From NCBI GenBank assembly GCA_934561055.1, contig CAKTFN010000001.1, forward strand, positions 1 through 64,000: a DNA stretch of 64,000 nt, read 5' to 3'. Each line of letters begins with the position of its first letter. The stretch's first letter is position 1. Source of the stretch: an uncultured Eubacteriales bacterium. GTDB lineage: Bacteria > Bacillota > Clostridia > Oscillospirales > Acutalibacteraceae. Positions 16,489-25,559 of this stretch are shown piece by piece. A program made the translations under genes and the position numbers. The notes under the pieces were generated by a model. The model made no database searches and was not told the DNA's origin. It was given only the letters and a program-made list of their open reading frames with translations.

Positions 16489-17438
16489 TGGCATATCTCG
16501 GGTTTGACACAAGTAATTACACAACTTCCGTCGCCGCGTATTTTCCGGATGAAGGACGTGTGATTCAGGAAAAGCTCCTTCTTCCCGTGAAGAGCGGAGA
16601 AAAAGGTCTTCGCCAGAGTGACGCCGTTTTTCACCACACGGTTCAGCTCAAAAAGGTTTTTAAAAAGCTTATGGATGGCAGAAATATTCACGTTGACGGG
16701 GCTTGCGCTTCGGCGAAGCCGTGTCTTCGCGATGATTCATATATGCCGTGTTTTCTCGTCGGAAGAACCGCTGCCTCATGTGCGGCTCTTTCGGCGAATG
16801 CGCCGTTTTTTGAAACGGCCCATCAGCACGGACACATTGTTGCGGCTCTTTTCAGCGCCGGAAGACTTGATCTTCTCAAAGAAAAGTTTGTTGCGTTTCA
16901 TCTTTCCGGGGGAACAACGGAGGCACTTTTGGTTTCACCCGAAGAAAATGAGATAATTTCGGCGGAAAAAATAGCAGGTTCGCTTGACCTTAAAGCCGGA
17001 CAGGCGGTTGACCGTGTCGGTTTAATGCTCGGACTTCGGTTTCCCTGCGGAAAAGAGCTTGAAAAACTTGCTTTTCAAAGCGAAAAAAAGTTTAAAATCA
17101 AGCCGTCGATGAAGGATCTCGACTGTTCGCTTTCCGGAATTGAAAACAAAGCGAAAAAGTTCATTGAACAAGGCGAAAAAAGAGAAGACATAGCCCTTTT
17201 TTGCATTGAATCGGTTGCCGCCGCACTTGATGAAATGACAAAGCGGATCCTTGAACAATACGGAAATCTTCCGCTTGTTTATTCCGGCGGCGTAATGTCG
17301 AACACAATTATCAGTGAAAGATTTAAAGAAAAATACAATGCGGTTTTTGCAAAACCGGAGTTTTCCTGCGACAATGCGGCCGGTGTTGCAATAATCGGCT
17401 TTCTTAAAGGAAAAAGAAAAACGGAGAGAAATCTTTAA
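16488..17438 (+). CDS. Kae1/TsaD-like paralogue (former peptidase M22)
   Basis: 316 residues of the ASKHA fold. It opens YLGFDTSNYTTS and has a histidine cluster AHQHGHI near residue 113 that preserves the H-x3-H metal pair of TsaD. HLSGGTTEALL sits where TsaD has its nucleotide-binding GGxT loop, and YSGGVMSN lies near the C-terminus. TsaD makes the t6A modification of tRNA, but the protein is divergent from it, so this is probably the Clostridia-type paralogue of unknown role. It sits between nusB and xseA, with overlaps on both sides. A true tsaD is expected elsewhere in the genome. Confidence 0.7.
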   Translation: MAYLGFDTSNYTTSVAAYFPDEGRVIQEKLLLPVKSGEKGLRQSDAVFHHTVQLKKVFKKLMDGRNIHVDGACASAKPCLRDDSYMPCFLVGRTAASCAALSANAPFFETAHQHGHIVAALFSAGRLDLLKEKFVAFHLSGGTTEALLVSPEENEIISAEKIAGSLDLKAGQAVDRVGLMLGLRFPCGKELEKLAFQSEKKFKIKPSMKDLDCSLSGIENKAKKFIEQGEKREDIALFCIESVAAALDEMTKRILEQYGNLPLVYSGGVMSNTIISERFKEKYNAVFAKPEFSCDNAAGVAIIGFLKGKRKTERNL

Positions 17439-18655
17439 TGTCAACAATTTTAACCGTTTCACAGATTAACACATATATCAAATCGATTGTCGATTCTGAT
17501 TATAACCTGAAAAATATTTACGTCAGCGGAGAAATTTCAAATTTTACCAATCATTACAGAACCGGTCATTTCTATTTTACACTCAAGGACTCAAATTCGG
17601 CAATTAAAGCGGTAATGTTCCGCTCGGCGGCCGAGCGTGTCCGTTTTGAGGTTGAAAACGGAATGAAAGTGATTATCCGCGGAAATATTTCCGTTTTTGA
17701 ACGCGACGGTGTTTATCAGCTTTATTGCGAGGATATGATTCCTGACGGGCAGGGTGCTTTGAACCTTGCTTTTGAACAGCTTAAGAAGAAGCTTTATGAG
17801 CAGGGAATGTTTTCGGATGAACACAAAAAGCCGCTTCCGTGTTATCCGGAAAGAATCGGTGTAATTACCTCGCCGACCGGAGCGGCCGTTCATGATATTC
17901 TTACCGTTCTTGAAAGAAGATATCCGCTTGCAGAAGTTGTTTTTGAGCCTGTTGCCGTTCAGGGTGACAGCGCCGCACCGCAGATTGTCGAAGCAATTAA
18001 AAAATTCAATCGTTTCAAAGCGTGCGATGTTTTGATCGTCGGACGCGGAGGAGGTTCGATTGAAGATTTGTGGGCGTTTAACGAGGAAATTGTGGCTCAT
18101 GCGATTTACGACTCGGAAATTCCGGTGATTTCGGCGGTTGGCCACGAAACCGATTTTACGATTGCCGATTTCGTCAGCGACAGACGTGCACCGACGCCTT
18201 CCGCCGCGGCTGAAATTGCCGTTCCGGATTACCGTGAGGTTCTTTACACGCTTGACGGGATGCTTGATCGGATGATGAATGTCGTTCTCGGAAAAATTGA
18301 GGAGAAAAAGTCTTTTTTGAACGAAAAGGAAAAGACCTTTTCGCTTCTCAGTCCCCAAAGACGTATTGAACAGTATTTTTCGATTACCGAAATGCTTCAG
18401 GAAAGATTGAACAAATCAATTTCATATAAACTGACCGGACTCGTCGGCGGAGTTGTTTCGCTTGCCTCACGGCTTGAAAGCGTAAGTCCGCTTAAAACGC
18501 TCGAACGCGGTTTTGCCGTTGTCATGAATGAAAATTTTGAAACCGTCAAAGCCGTTTCTTCCGTTTCTGTCGGCGATAAAATCGGTGTTTGCTTTTCCGA
18601 CGGAGAACTGAAGTGCACTGTTACGGATATTCTTCATAATGAACCCGAAAACTGA
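17438..18655 (+). CDS. xseA: Exodeoxyribonuclease VII large subunit
   Basis: 405 residues with an N-terminal OB fold (IYVSGEISNF near 28, GHFYFTLKD near 42) and the catalytic domain. The latter includes RIGVITSPTGAAVHDI near 140, VGRGGGSIEDLWAFN near 200, and ISAVGHETDFTIADFVSDRRAPTPSAAAE-type sequence near 230-260. The C-terminal part is coiled coil. The enzyme degrades single-stranded DNA together with XseB, encoded just downstream. The start overlaps the preceding stop by one base. Confidence 0.96.
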   Translation: MSTILTVSQINTYIKSIVDSDYNLKNIYVSGEISNFTNHYRTGHFYFTLKDSNSAIKAVMFRSAAERVRFEVENGMKVIIRGNISVFERDGVYQLYCEDMIPDGQGALNLAFEQLKKKLYEQGMFSDEHKKPLPCYPERIGVITSPTGAAVHDILTVLERRYPLAEVVFEPVAVQGDSAAPQIVEAIKKFNRFKACDVLIVGRGGGSIEDLWAFNEEIVAHAIYDSEIPVISAVGHETDFTIADFVSDRRAPTPSAAAEIAVPDYREVLYTLDGMLDRMMNVVLGKIEEKKSFLNEKEKTFSLLSPQRRIEQYFSITEMLQERLNKSISYKLTGLVGGVVSLASRLESVSPLKTLERGFAVVMNENFETVKAVSSVSVGDKIGVCFSDGELKCTVTDILHNEPEN

Positions 18656-18672
18656 AAGGAAATTAAGATATA

Positions 18673-18879
18673 ATGGATACATATAATTTTGATACGGCGC
18701 TTTTGCGTCTTAAGGAAATTATCGAAAGTCTCGAAAGCGGAGACGCCGATCTTGAAATGTCAATGAAACTTTACGAAGAAGGCGTTCATCTCGTTGCGTT
18801 CTGCAACAAGTCGCTTGAAAACGCAAAGCAAAAGGTTATCGAACTTTCGGAAATTGCAGGCGGTGAAGAAAATGAATAA
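18673..18879 (+). CDS. xseB: Exodeoxyribonuclease VII small subunit
   Basis: 68 residues, acidic and helical, with the family pattern FDTALLRLKEIIESLESGDADLE and a downstream ALNLYEEGV-like segment. It assembles in several copies on the XseA coiled coil. It overlaps ispA by eight bases. Confidence 0.93.
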   Translation: MDTYNFDTALLRLKEIIESLESGDADLEMSMKLYEEGVHLVAFCNKSLENAKQKVIELSEIAGGEENE

Positions 18880-19753
18880 AAAATATACTACCGACGAATA
18901 TATCACGATGATTAATTCCGCACTTGAAAAAGCACTTGAAAAATGCGGAGACAATGTTGTTTCGGAAGCGATGAGATACAGCGTCAGAAACGGCGGAAAA
19001 AGAATCAGACCTATTCTTGTTCTTGAATTTTGCAGAATGTGCGGCGGAAACGTTGAAGACGCTCTTCCGTTTGCTTGTGCGGTTGAAATGATTCATACTT
19101 ATTCTCTGATTCATGATGACCTTCCGTGCATGGACAACGACGACATGAGACGCGGACAACCTTCGTGCCACATAAAATTCAAAGAACACTTTGCTCTTCT
19201 TGCCGGAGACAGTCTTCTGACTTATGCTTTTTCGAGCGTGCTCTCGTCCGAAACCGCAAAAAAGTATCCCGAAAAAACTCTTCGCGCGCTTTCGGTTCTT
19301 GCCGAAGAAGCCGGAAACAAGGGCATGATCGGCGGACAGGTAATCGACCTTGAAAGCGAAGGAAAAGAAATCAACAGCGAGACGCTCGAAAAAATGGACA
19401 ATCTCAAAACCGGGGCGCTCATCAGAGCTTCTGCCGTTATGGGTGTTATCGCCGCAGGCGGAAGCGAGGAGCAAATCGAAGCGGCCGGAAGCTTTGCTTT
19501 AAAGCTCGGTCATGCTTTTCAGGTTATTGACGACATTCTTGACGTTGTCGGAACCGAAGAATCGCTCGGAAAGCCTGTCGGAAGCGACGCTGAAAGCGAA
19601 AAATCAACTTATGTTTCTCTTCTCGGACTTGAAATGTCCCAGATTTACGCCAAAAAGCTCACCGATGAAGCTCTTTCAAGTCTTGAATTTTTCGGCGAAG
19701 AAGCCGAATTTATGGCCGAACTTTCAAAAAAGCTTTTATCAAGAAGGAATTGA
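18872..19753 (+). CDS. ispA: Polyprenyl (farnesyl/geranyl) diphosphate synthase
   Basis: 293 residues. The two aspartate-rich Mg2+-diphosphate motifs are visible: DDLPCMDNDDMRRG near residue 85 and DDILD near 223, plus GGKRIRP near 44. It condenses IPP with allylic diphosphates. The frame is open from 18794 inside xseB, but ATG 18872 with AGGCGG upstream gives the normal N-terminus (MNKKYTTDEY). It is placed directly before dxs, so isoprenoid precursor supply and chain extension are cotranscribed. Confidence 0.93.
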   Translation: MNKKYTTDEYITMINSALEKALEKCGDNVVSEAMRYSVRNGGKRIRPILVLEFCRMCGGNVEDALPFACAVEMIHTYSLIHDDLPCMDNDDMRRGQPSCHIKFKEHFALLAGDSLLTYAFSSVLSSETAKKYPEKTLRALSVLAEEAGNKGMIGGQVIDLESEGKEINSETLEKMDNLKTGALIRASAVMGVIAAGGSEEQIEAAGSFALKLGHAFQVIDDILDVVGTEESLGKPVGSDAESEKSTYVSLLGLEMSQIYAKKLTDEALSSLEFFGEEAEFMAELSKKLLSRRN

Positions 19754-19761
19754 GAAAACCA

Positions 19762-21621
19762 ATGGATTATAAATTGCTTTCAACCGTGAAAGCTCCGTCG
19801 GACATCAAAAAGATGAATGACAATGAACTTAATGAGCTTTGTTTTGAAATCAGGAAAAAAATGCTTGAAACGGTTTCAAAGAACGGCGGCCATCTTTCTT
19901 CAAATCTCGGAGCGGTTGAGCTGACCGTTGCGCTTCATAAAGTTTTTGATTCGCCGAAGGACAGCATTATTTTTGACGTCGGCCATCAGTGCTATGCCCA
20001 TAAACTGATTACCGGACGTTATGACAAATTTGATACTCTCAGAAAAAAAGGCGGTCTTTCCGGATTTTGCAGACCCAACGAAAGCGAGCATGACGCTTTT
20101 TATTCCGGCCACAGTTCGACGGCTGTTTCTGCCGGTCTCGGTGTTGCAACGGCAAACAAACTTTTGAACAGCGACAATTATACCGTAACCGTTATCGGTG
20201 ACGGTTCTTTTACCGGCGGAATGGTTTATGAGGCTCTCAACAACGGCGGAAGAAGCAAGACGAAGCATATAATTATTCTGAACGATAACAAAATGTCTAT
20301 TTCGGAGAATGTCGGAGCTTTTGCAAAATACCTTGCCGTTATCCGCTCAAAACCGGGGTATTACAACTTCAAGGCCTCAACCGAACGAACGCTCAACAAA
20401 ATTCCGAGCGTCGGAAAGAAAATTACCGAAAAGCTTTATGATTTAAAAACCGACATTAAAAATAAGCTTTATTCTCAAAGTACGTTTTTTGAAGATCTCG
20501 GATACAGATACATGGGACCGATTGACGGACATGACATTTCGGTTCTTGTTGATGCTCTTGAAGCGGCAAAAAAGGTCAATGCACCTGTTCTTCTTCACGT
20601 CAACACGGTTAAGGGAAAAGGATATAAATTTGCCGAGGAAGATCCGAGCAGGTTCCACGGCGTCGGTCCGTTTGATCTTAAAACCGGAAAAACAAAGCCT
20701 TCTTCCGATTGCTTTTCGGAAAAGCTCGGAGAATATCTTTGCAAATATGCTCCGGATAACGGAAAAATTTGTGCAATTACTGCGGCTATGGGACTCGGAA
20801 CGGGACTTGAATCTTTCAGAAAGAAGTTTCCGGACAGGTTCTTTGACGTCGGTATAGCCGAAGAACACGCCGTAACTTTTGCGAGCGGACTTGCAAAAAA
20901 AGGAATGCTTCCGGTTTTTGCGGTTTATTCAACCTTTTTTCAACGTTGCTATGATCAGCTCGTTCATGACGTTGCTTTGCAGAAATTGAAAATCATATTT
21001 GCAATTGACAGGGCCGGCTTTGTCGGCGAGGACGGGGAAACGCACAACGGCCTTATGGATGTCGCTTTCCTTTCAACAATACCGAACATTATAATATATT
21101 CGCCGTGTTGTTACCGCTCTCTCGAAGCGGATATCAACAATGCCGTCAATGCGGATGAATGTGCCGTTGCCGTGAGATATCCGCGGGGCGGACAAAGTGA
21201 CAACGTTTCCGTTCTTGATTACAAATGCCTTGAATATTCAACCTACGGAGACGAAAATTCGGAAAATTGCATTCTGACTTACGGCCGTGTTACAAGCAGG
21301 GCGATTAAAGCCGTTGACAAACTTTCCGAGAAAGGAATTTCCGCTCATCTTGTTTCAATCAATAAAATCAAACCTTTCCCGGAAGAGGTTGTTGAATTAA
21401 TCAAAAACAAAAAGCGTGTTTTCTTTTTTGAAGAGGGAATAAGAAGCGGAGGGATCGGAGAAAGAGTCGGACTCAGGCTTCTTGAAGAAGGCTTCTGCGG
21501 AAAATACAAACTCACCGCTGTTCCTGATGAATTTGTCAGCCAGGCAACAGTTGATGAGCTTTTGGAAAAATATTTGCTTGACGAAAAAGGAATTGTGAAA
21601 ACAATAAGTGAGGAAATATAA
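19762..21621 (+). CDS. dxs: 1-deoxy-D-xylulose-5-phosphate synthase
   Basis: About 619 residues of a transketolase-like enzyme that condenses pyruvate and glyceraldehyde 3-phosphate in the first step of the MEP pathway. Visible motifs are SNLGAVELTVALH near 50, HQCYAHKLITGR near 76, the TPP motif GDGSFTGGMVYEALNN near 150, and a transketolase C-domain with EEGIRSGGIGE near 555. A TTG at 19750 is in frame but sits almost on the AAGAAGGAA site, so the ATG at 19762 is preferred. It overlaps no neighbour and tlyA starts right after its stop. Confidence 0.95.
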   Translation: MDYKLLSTVKAPSDIKKMNDNELNELCFEIRKKMLETVSKNGGHLSSNLGAVELTVALHKVFDSPKDSIIFDVGHQCYAHKLITGRYDKFDTLRKKGGLSGFCRPNESEHDAFYSGHSSTAVSAGLGVATANKLLNSDNYTVTVIGDGSFTGGMVYEALNNGGRSKTKHIIILNDNKMSISENVGAFAKYLAVIRSKPGYYNFKASTERTLNKIPSVGKKITEKLYDLKTDIKNKLYSQSTFFEDLGYRYMGPIDGHDISVLVDALEAAKKVNAPVLLHVNTVKGKGYKFAEEDPSRFHGVGPFDLKTGKTKPSSDCFSEKLGEYLCKYAPDNGKICAITAAMGLGTGLESFRKKFPDRFFDVGIAEEHAVTFASGLAKKGMLPVFAVYSTFFQRCYDQLVHDVALQKLKIIFAIDRAGFVGEDGETHNGLMDVAFLSTIPNIIIYSPCCYRSLEADINNAVNADECAVAVRYPRGGQSDNVSVLDYKCLEYSTYGDENSENCILTYGRVTSRAIKAVDKLSEKGISAHLVSINKIKPFPEEVVELIKNKKRVFFFEEGIRSGGIGERVGLRLLEEGFCGKYKLTAVPDEFVSQATVDELLEKYLLDEKGIVKTISEEI

Positions 21622-22437
21622 GTGACTGAAAAAGCAAGACTTGATGTTGCCCTTTTTGAAAAAGGCTTTGCCGAAAGCCGTGAAAAAGCAAAAGCACTTA
21701 TCATGGCCGGACAGGTTTATGTCAACGGAAACAAAGTTACAAAAAGTGGCGAAAACATAAAACCCGAGGATTCGATTGAAGTCCGCGGAGAAAAAATGCC
21801 GTATGTCAGCCGTGGCGGATATAAACTTGAAAAGGCAGTTAAGGAATTCGGACTTTCGCTTGAAGGTTTCGTCTGCATGGATATCGGCGCTTCGACCGGC
21901 GGATTCACCGACTGCATGCTTCAAAACGGCGCCGTTAAAGTGTATTCTATTGATGTCGGATACGGCCAACTTGCGTGGAAACTCCGAACCGATGAAAGAG
22001 TTGTCAACCTTGAAAGGACAAACTTCCGTCATGTTACAAAAGAAACAATTCCGGAAGGAATTGACTTCGCAAGCGTTGATGTTTCGTTTATCTCGCTGAA
22101 ACTTATCGTTCCGGTTATGAAATCTCTTTTGAAAGAGGGCGGAAAAGCCGTTTGTCTGATTAAACCGCAATTTGAAGCCGGAAGGGAAAAGGTCGGAAAA
22201 AAGGGAGTCGTTCGTGAACTTTCAACTCATATTGAGGTTGTTGAGGAAATCAGAAACTTTGTTCTTGAAAACGGATTTTCTGTTTTAAATATTGATTTTT
22301 CTCCGATAAAAGGACCGCAGGGAAATATAGAATATCTTATATATATGGTAAACAACGGAAAAAGTGAGGATCTTGAAAAGCTTTCCGTTGAAGAAATCGT
22401 TGAAAGTTCCCATAATATCTTGGGAGGTACAAAATGA
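21622..22437 (+). CDS. tlyA: TlyA-family rRNA 2'-O-methyltransferase
   Basis: 271 residues with an N-terminal S4 RNA-binding domain (LDVALFEKGFAESREKAKALIMAGQVYVNG-type, residues 5-35) and a FtsJ-like methyltransferase domain (MDIGASTGGFTDCML near 87). It starts at GTG 21622, immediately after the dxs stop, with GTGAGG upstream. In other bacteria it methylates ribose in 16S and 23S rRNA. It overlaps nadK by four bases. Confidence 0.9.
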   Translation: MTEKARLDVALFEKGFAESREKAKALIMAGQVYVNGNKVTKSGENIKPEDSIEVRGEKMPYVSRGGYKLEKAVKEFGLSLEGFVCMDIGASTGGFTDCMLQNGAVKVYSIDVGYGQLAWKLRTDERVVNLERTNFRHVTKETIPEGIDFASVDVSFISLKLIVPVMKSLLKEGGKAVCLIKPQFEAGREKVGKKGVVRELSTHIEVVEEIRNFVLENGFSVLNIDFSPIKGPQGNIEYLIYMVNNGKSEDLEKLSVEEIVESSHNILGGTK

Positions 22438-23291
22438 ATTTTGCTTTTCATGTTAATCTTACAAGAACCCACGCTTTTGAAGTTACATGCAATGTTATTG
22501 AAGAACTTCACCGTCTCGGCGCAAAAATGTATATGCCGATTGAGCTGAAAGAGAACTTTAAGAATTTTCCGGTCGTTTTCAAAGAAAACGACGAGGCGGT
22601 TTCGGAATGCGACGTTTTGATTGCAATCGGCGGTGACGGAACGTTTATTCATGCCGCTCACGATGCGGCAAAGTATGACAAAGAAATTCTCGGAATTAAT
22701 GCCGGAAACCTTGGGTTTCTTGCCGGGCTTGAAAAGCAGGAACTTCATCTTCTTTCCGATCTGACGGAAAGAAAATATGAAATCGAAAAAAGAATGATGC
22801 TGTGCGCCGAACATTATATTGACGAAAACCTTGTCGGCAAAAATTATTGTCTTAACGATGTTGTTATTGCACGAGGCGTTTCAATGCGAATGTGTGATAT
22901 TAATCTTTTTTGCGACAAAAAGAGTTCGTACACTTATCATGCCGACGGATTGATTGTTGCAACCCCGACCGGCTCAACGGCATATTCGCTTTCGGCCGGC
23001 GGACCGGTTGTCGATCCTTCGATTGAAAGCATTATCACAACGCCGATTTGTACGCATTCTCTTTTTTCAAGGTCGATAATATTCAGACCGGAAACAAAAA
23101 TCGAACTTTCGGTTTCAAACTGCGAACTTTGCCTTCCGCTTCTCAGCTGTGACGGCGAAAGCGCAATTGAAATTACACCGGAAAGCAAAATACTTGTCAG
23201 ACGAGCGCACAGAAATTCAAAAATTATAAGAATAAAGGCCGACAGCTTTACGGATATTCTTTCCGAAAAGCTGATCGAACGCCGCGTTTAA
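22434..23291 (+). CDS. nadK: NAD kinase
   Basis: 285 residues with the kinase signature IGGDGTFIHAA near residue 62 and the NE/D-type motif GINAGNLGFLAG near 86. The conserved DGLIVATPTGSTAYSLSAGGP-type region lies at about 170-190. It phosphorylates NAD to NADP. It is coupled to tlyA by an ATGA overlap and precedes argR, the usual Firmicutes order. Confidence 0.94.
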   Translation: MNFAFHVNLTRTHAFEVTCNVIEELHRLGAKMYMPIELKENFKNFPVVFKENDEAVSECDVLIAIGGDGTFIHAAHDAAKYDKEILGINAGNLGFLAGLEKQELHLLSDLTERKYEIEKRMMLCAEHYIDENLVGKNYCLNDVVIARGVSMRMCDINLFCDKKSSYTYHADGLIVATPTGSTAYSLSAGGPVVDPSIESIITTPICTHSLFSRSIIFRPETKIELSVSNCELCLPLLSCDGESAIEITPESKILVRRAHRNSKIIRIKADSFTDILSEKLIERRV

Positions 23292-23304
23292 AAGGAGTCG
23301 GAAG

Positions 23305-23754
23305 ATGAAAAGAAACAGACACGAAGCGATTCTTTCTCTTGTTGAAAAGGAAGAACTCGGAACGCAGGAAGAGCTTATGAACCGCCTTCACGAGCTTGGA
23401 TATAACGTTACTCAGGCAACGGTTTCAAGAGACATAAAGGCATTGAAGCTTATCAAATCTCCGGTTGAAAACGGACGGTACAAGTACTCCGCAGCAAAAA
23501 GCGAAGGCGAGGATATGTCTCAGAAATTTCTTTCGATTCTCGTTCATTCAGTAACCGGTGCGGATTATGCCGGAAACATGGTTGTTGTCAAGTGCATTTC
23601 CGGAATGGCCGGAGCGGCCTGCGAAGCTGTCGATAACCTTCTTGAGATGAACGTTGTCGGAACGCTCGGAGGCGAAAACACATTTTTTGTTCTCTGCCGC
23701 GATGAAAAATCGGCCGAGGCTTTCTGTGAAAAAATCAAGGGTTATATTGCCTGA
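23305..23754 (+). CDS. argR: Arginine repressor ArgR/AhrC
   Basis: 149 residues: an N-terminal winged helix (RHEAILSLVEKEELGTQEELMNRL, then ATVSRDIKAL) and a C-terminal oligomerisation and arginine-binding domain. The usual GTLGGENTFFVLC-type strand is near residue 113. It regulates arginine metabolism elsewhere, and no arg genes lie in the window. The argR-recN linkage is common in Firmicutes. An AAAGGAG site precedes the ATG. Confidence 0.93.
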   Translation: MKRNRHEAILSLVEKEELGTQEELMNRLHELGYNVTQATVSRDIKALKLIKSPVENGRYKYSAAKSEGEDMSQKFLSILVHSVTGADYAGNMVVVKCISGMAGAACEAVDNLLEMNVVGTLGGENTFFVLCRDEKSAEAFCEKIKGYIA

Positions 23755-23804
23755 AAAAATTTCTTTGAAAGGACTGCTGACGGACATTTTCAGCCGAATG
23801 ATTT

Positions 23805-25478
23805 ATGTTAACTGATTTAAAAATCGAAAATGTTGCCGTTATTAAAAAGGCAGACATTTTCTTTGAAAACGGACTTAATATTCTTACCGGCGAAACAGGA
23901 GCCGGAAAATCGATTGTAATAGATTCGATCAATGCCGTTTTGGGTGAGCGGACTTCAAAAGAACTCGTTCGTGACGGTGAAAAAAGTGCAAAAGTGACCG
24001 CTTTTTTTGAAAATATTTCTCAAAATGTCAAAGAGGTTCTTGAAGAACTTGATATTGAGTGCGAAGAAGACGGAACGCTTCTCATCGGACGAACCGTGAC
24101 TTCGGACGGCAGAAGCTCATGCAAGGTTAACGGACAACCGATCACGGCGACGATGCTCAAAAAGCTCGGTCGTGAGCTTATCACAATTTGCGGCCAGCAT
24201 GACAGCCAAAAACTTCTTCAAAGCGAAAGTCACATTGATTATATTGATGCGCTTGCAAATTGCGGCGGTCTTCTTGAGGAATATCGCGGTCTTTATCATA
24301 AAATGCTAAAACTCAGAAGGGAAATTGCCTCTCTTGACTCGGATGAGACGGAAAAGCAAAATCGCCTTGATTTTCTTGAGTATCAGATTAACGAACTTGA
24401 AAACGCAAATATCGTACCGGGTGAAATCGAACGTCTGAAAGAGGAAAAGTCAAGAATCCAGAACAGAGAAAAGATTCTTAACAATCTTTATTCTTGTTAT
24501 TCGATTCTTGCCGGCGACGAGAACACGGCCGGTCTTGCCGACAATCTTTATGCGCTCAGCTCGTTCCTTGCGCAATTGAGCGATTACCACAGTGAATTTT
24601 CTCCTTATGTCAATTCCGTTACCGACTTCAAATATGAAATTGACGAATGTCTTTCCGACGTAAGCTCCGAGATTGAAAAGCTTGGGGAATCTCAAGAGGG
24701 AATTGATGAAATCGAAGAACGTCTTGATGTGCTTTACCGTCTTTCAAAGAAATACGGCGAAACTGAAGAGGATATGCTTTCTTTTCTTGAAAAAGCAAAG
24801 AATGAGTATGATTCAATCGCTTTTGCGGACGAAAAGCGTGAAAAGCTTTCTTTGAAGCTGGCTTCTCTTGAAAAGGAAGTCTTTGACCTTGGATGCTTGA
24901 TTTCAGATCATCGAAAGGCGGCGGCTCTCAGATTTGAAGCGCAGGTTTCAAACGAACTTTCATTTCTCGATATGCCGCATGCAAAGTTTTCTGTTGATTT
25001 CAGAGACAGGGAGCCTTATGAAAACGGAGTTGACGAAGTTGAATTCCTGTTCAGTGCAAACGCAGGTCAGGAAGAAAAGCCGCTTTCAAAAATCGCTTCG
25101 GGCGGTGAACTTTCAAGAGTTATGCTTGCGATTCGTTGCGTTCTTACAGACAGTACCGACGAGGGCACGATGATTTTTGATGAAATCGATACCGGCGTCA
25201 GCGGTCGTGCCGCACACAAAATTGCGGCAAAACTTCGTGAAGTTTCAAAGGGAAAGCAGGTTATTTGCGTAACCCATCTTGCTCAGATTGCCGCTTTTGC
25301 GGATAATCATCTTCTGATTGAAAAACAGTCAAGCGAGGAGGAGACGGTGACGAAAGTCAAAAAACTCGAAGACGGGGAAAGAACATATGAGCTTGCAAGA
25401 ATTATCGGCGGAGATGTGATTACTCCCGCAACGCTCAAATCGGCTCAGGAACTGATTGATTTTTCTTCTTCTTGCTGA
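23805..25478 (+). CDS. recN: DNA repair protein RecN
   Basis: 557 residues of an SMC-like ATPase. Walker A GETGAGKS is near residue 30, and long coiled coils fill the middle. The signature KIASGGELSRVMLAIR is near 430, and Walker B MIFDEIDTGVSGR is near 456. It assists double-strand break repair. It is the last gene of the nusB operon, and the tyrS promoter starts 8 bases after its stop. Confidence 0.95.
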   Translation: MLTDLKIENVAVIKKADIFFENGLNILTGETGAGKSIVIDSINAVLGERTSKELVRDGEKSAKVTAFFENISQNVKEVLEELDIECEEDGTLLIGRTVTSDGRSSCKVNGQPITATMLKKLGRELITICGQHDSQKLLQSESHIDYIDALANCGGLLEEYRGLYHKMLKLRREIASLDSDETEKQNRLDFLEYQINELENANIVPGEIERLKEEKSRIQNREKILNNLYSCYSILAGDENTAGLADNLYALSSFLAQLSDYHSEFSPYVNSVTDFKYEIDECLSDVSSEIEKLGESQEGIDEIEERLDVLYRLSKKYGETEEDMLSFLEKAKNEYDSIAFADEKREKLSLKLASLEKEVFDLGCLISDHRKAAALRFEAQVSNELSFLDMPHAKFSVDFRDREPYENGVDEVEFLFSANAGQEEKPLSKIASGGELSRVMLAIRCVLTDSTDEGTMIFDEIDTGVSGRAAHKIAAKLREVSKGKQVICVTHLAQIAAFADNHLLIEKQSSEEETVTKVKKLEDGERTYELARIIGGDVITPATLKSAQELIDFSSSC

Positions 25479-25485
25479 TTCTTCC

Positions 25486-25515
25486 TTGACAATCTTCGCC
25501 ATCTTGTTGTATTAT
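25486..25515 (+). promoter_or_regulatory. Promoter of tyrS
   Basis: TTGACA (25486-25491), an 18-base spacer and TATTAT (25510-25515). The gap to the ATG is about 40 bases, too short for a T-box leader, so tyrS is probably constitutive here. Confidence 0.75.
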
Positions 25516-25559
25516 TATCGAAACTATTTTATTATAAAACAAACGGAGGAAAACCAAAA

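Noticed and set aside
15859..16524. Leftward reading frame of about 221 codons across the nusB start
   Set aside because: It is antisense to nusB and the structured RNA, has no ribosome site, and its residues look like the reverse reading of nusB codons.
25479..25559. T-box leader for tyrS
   Set aside because: Only 81 bases separate recN from tyrS and a promoter occupies most of it; no specifier stem or T-box sequence.
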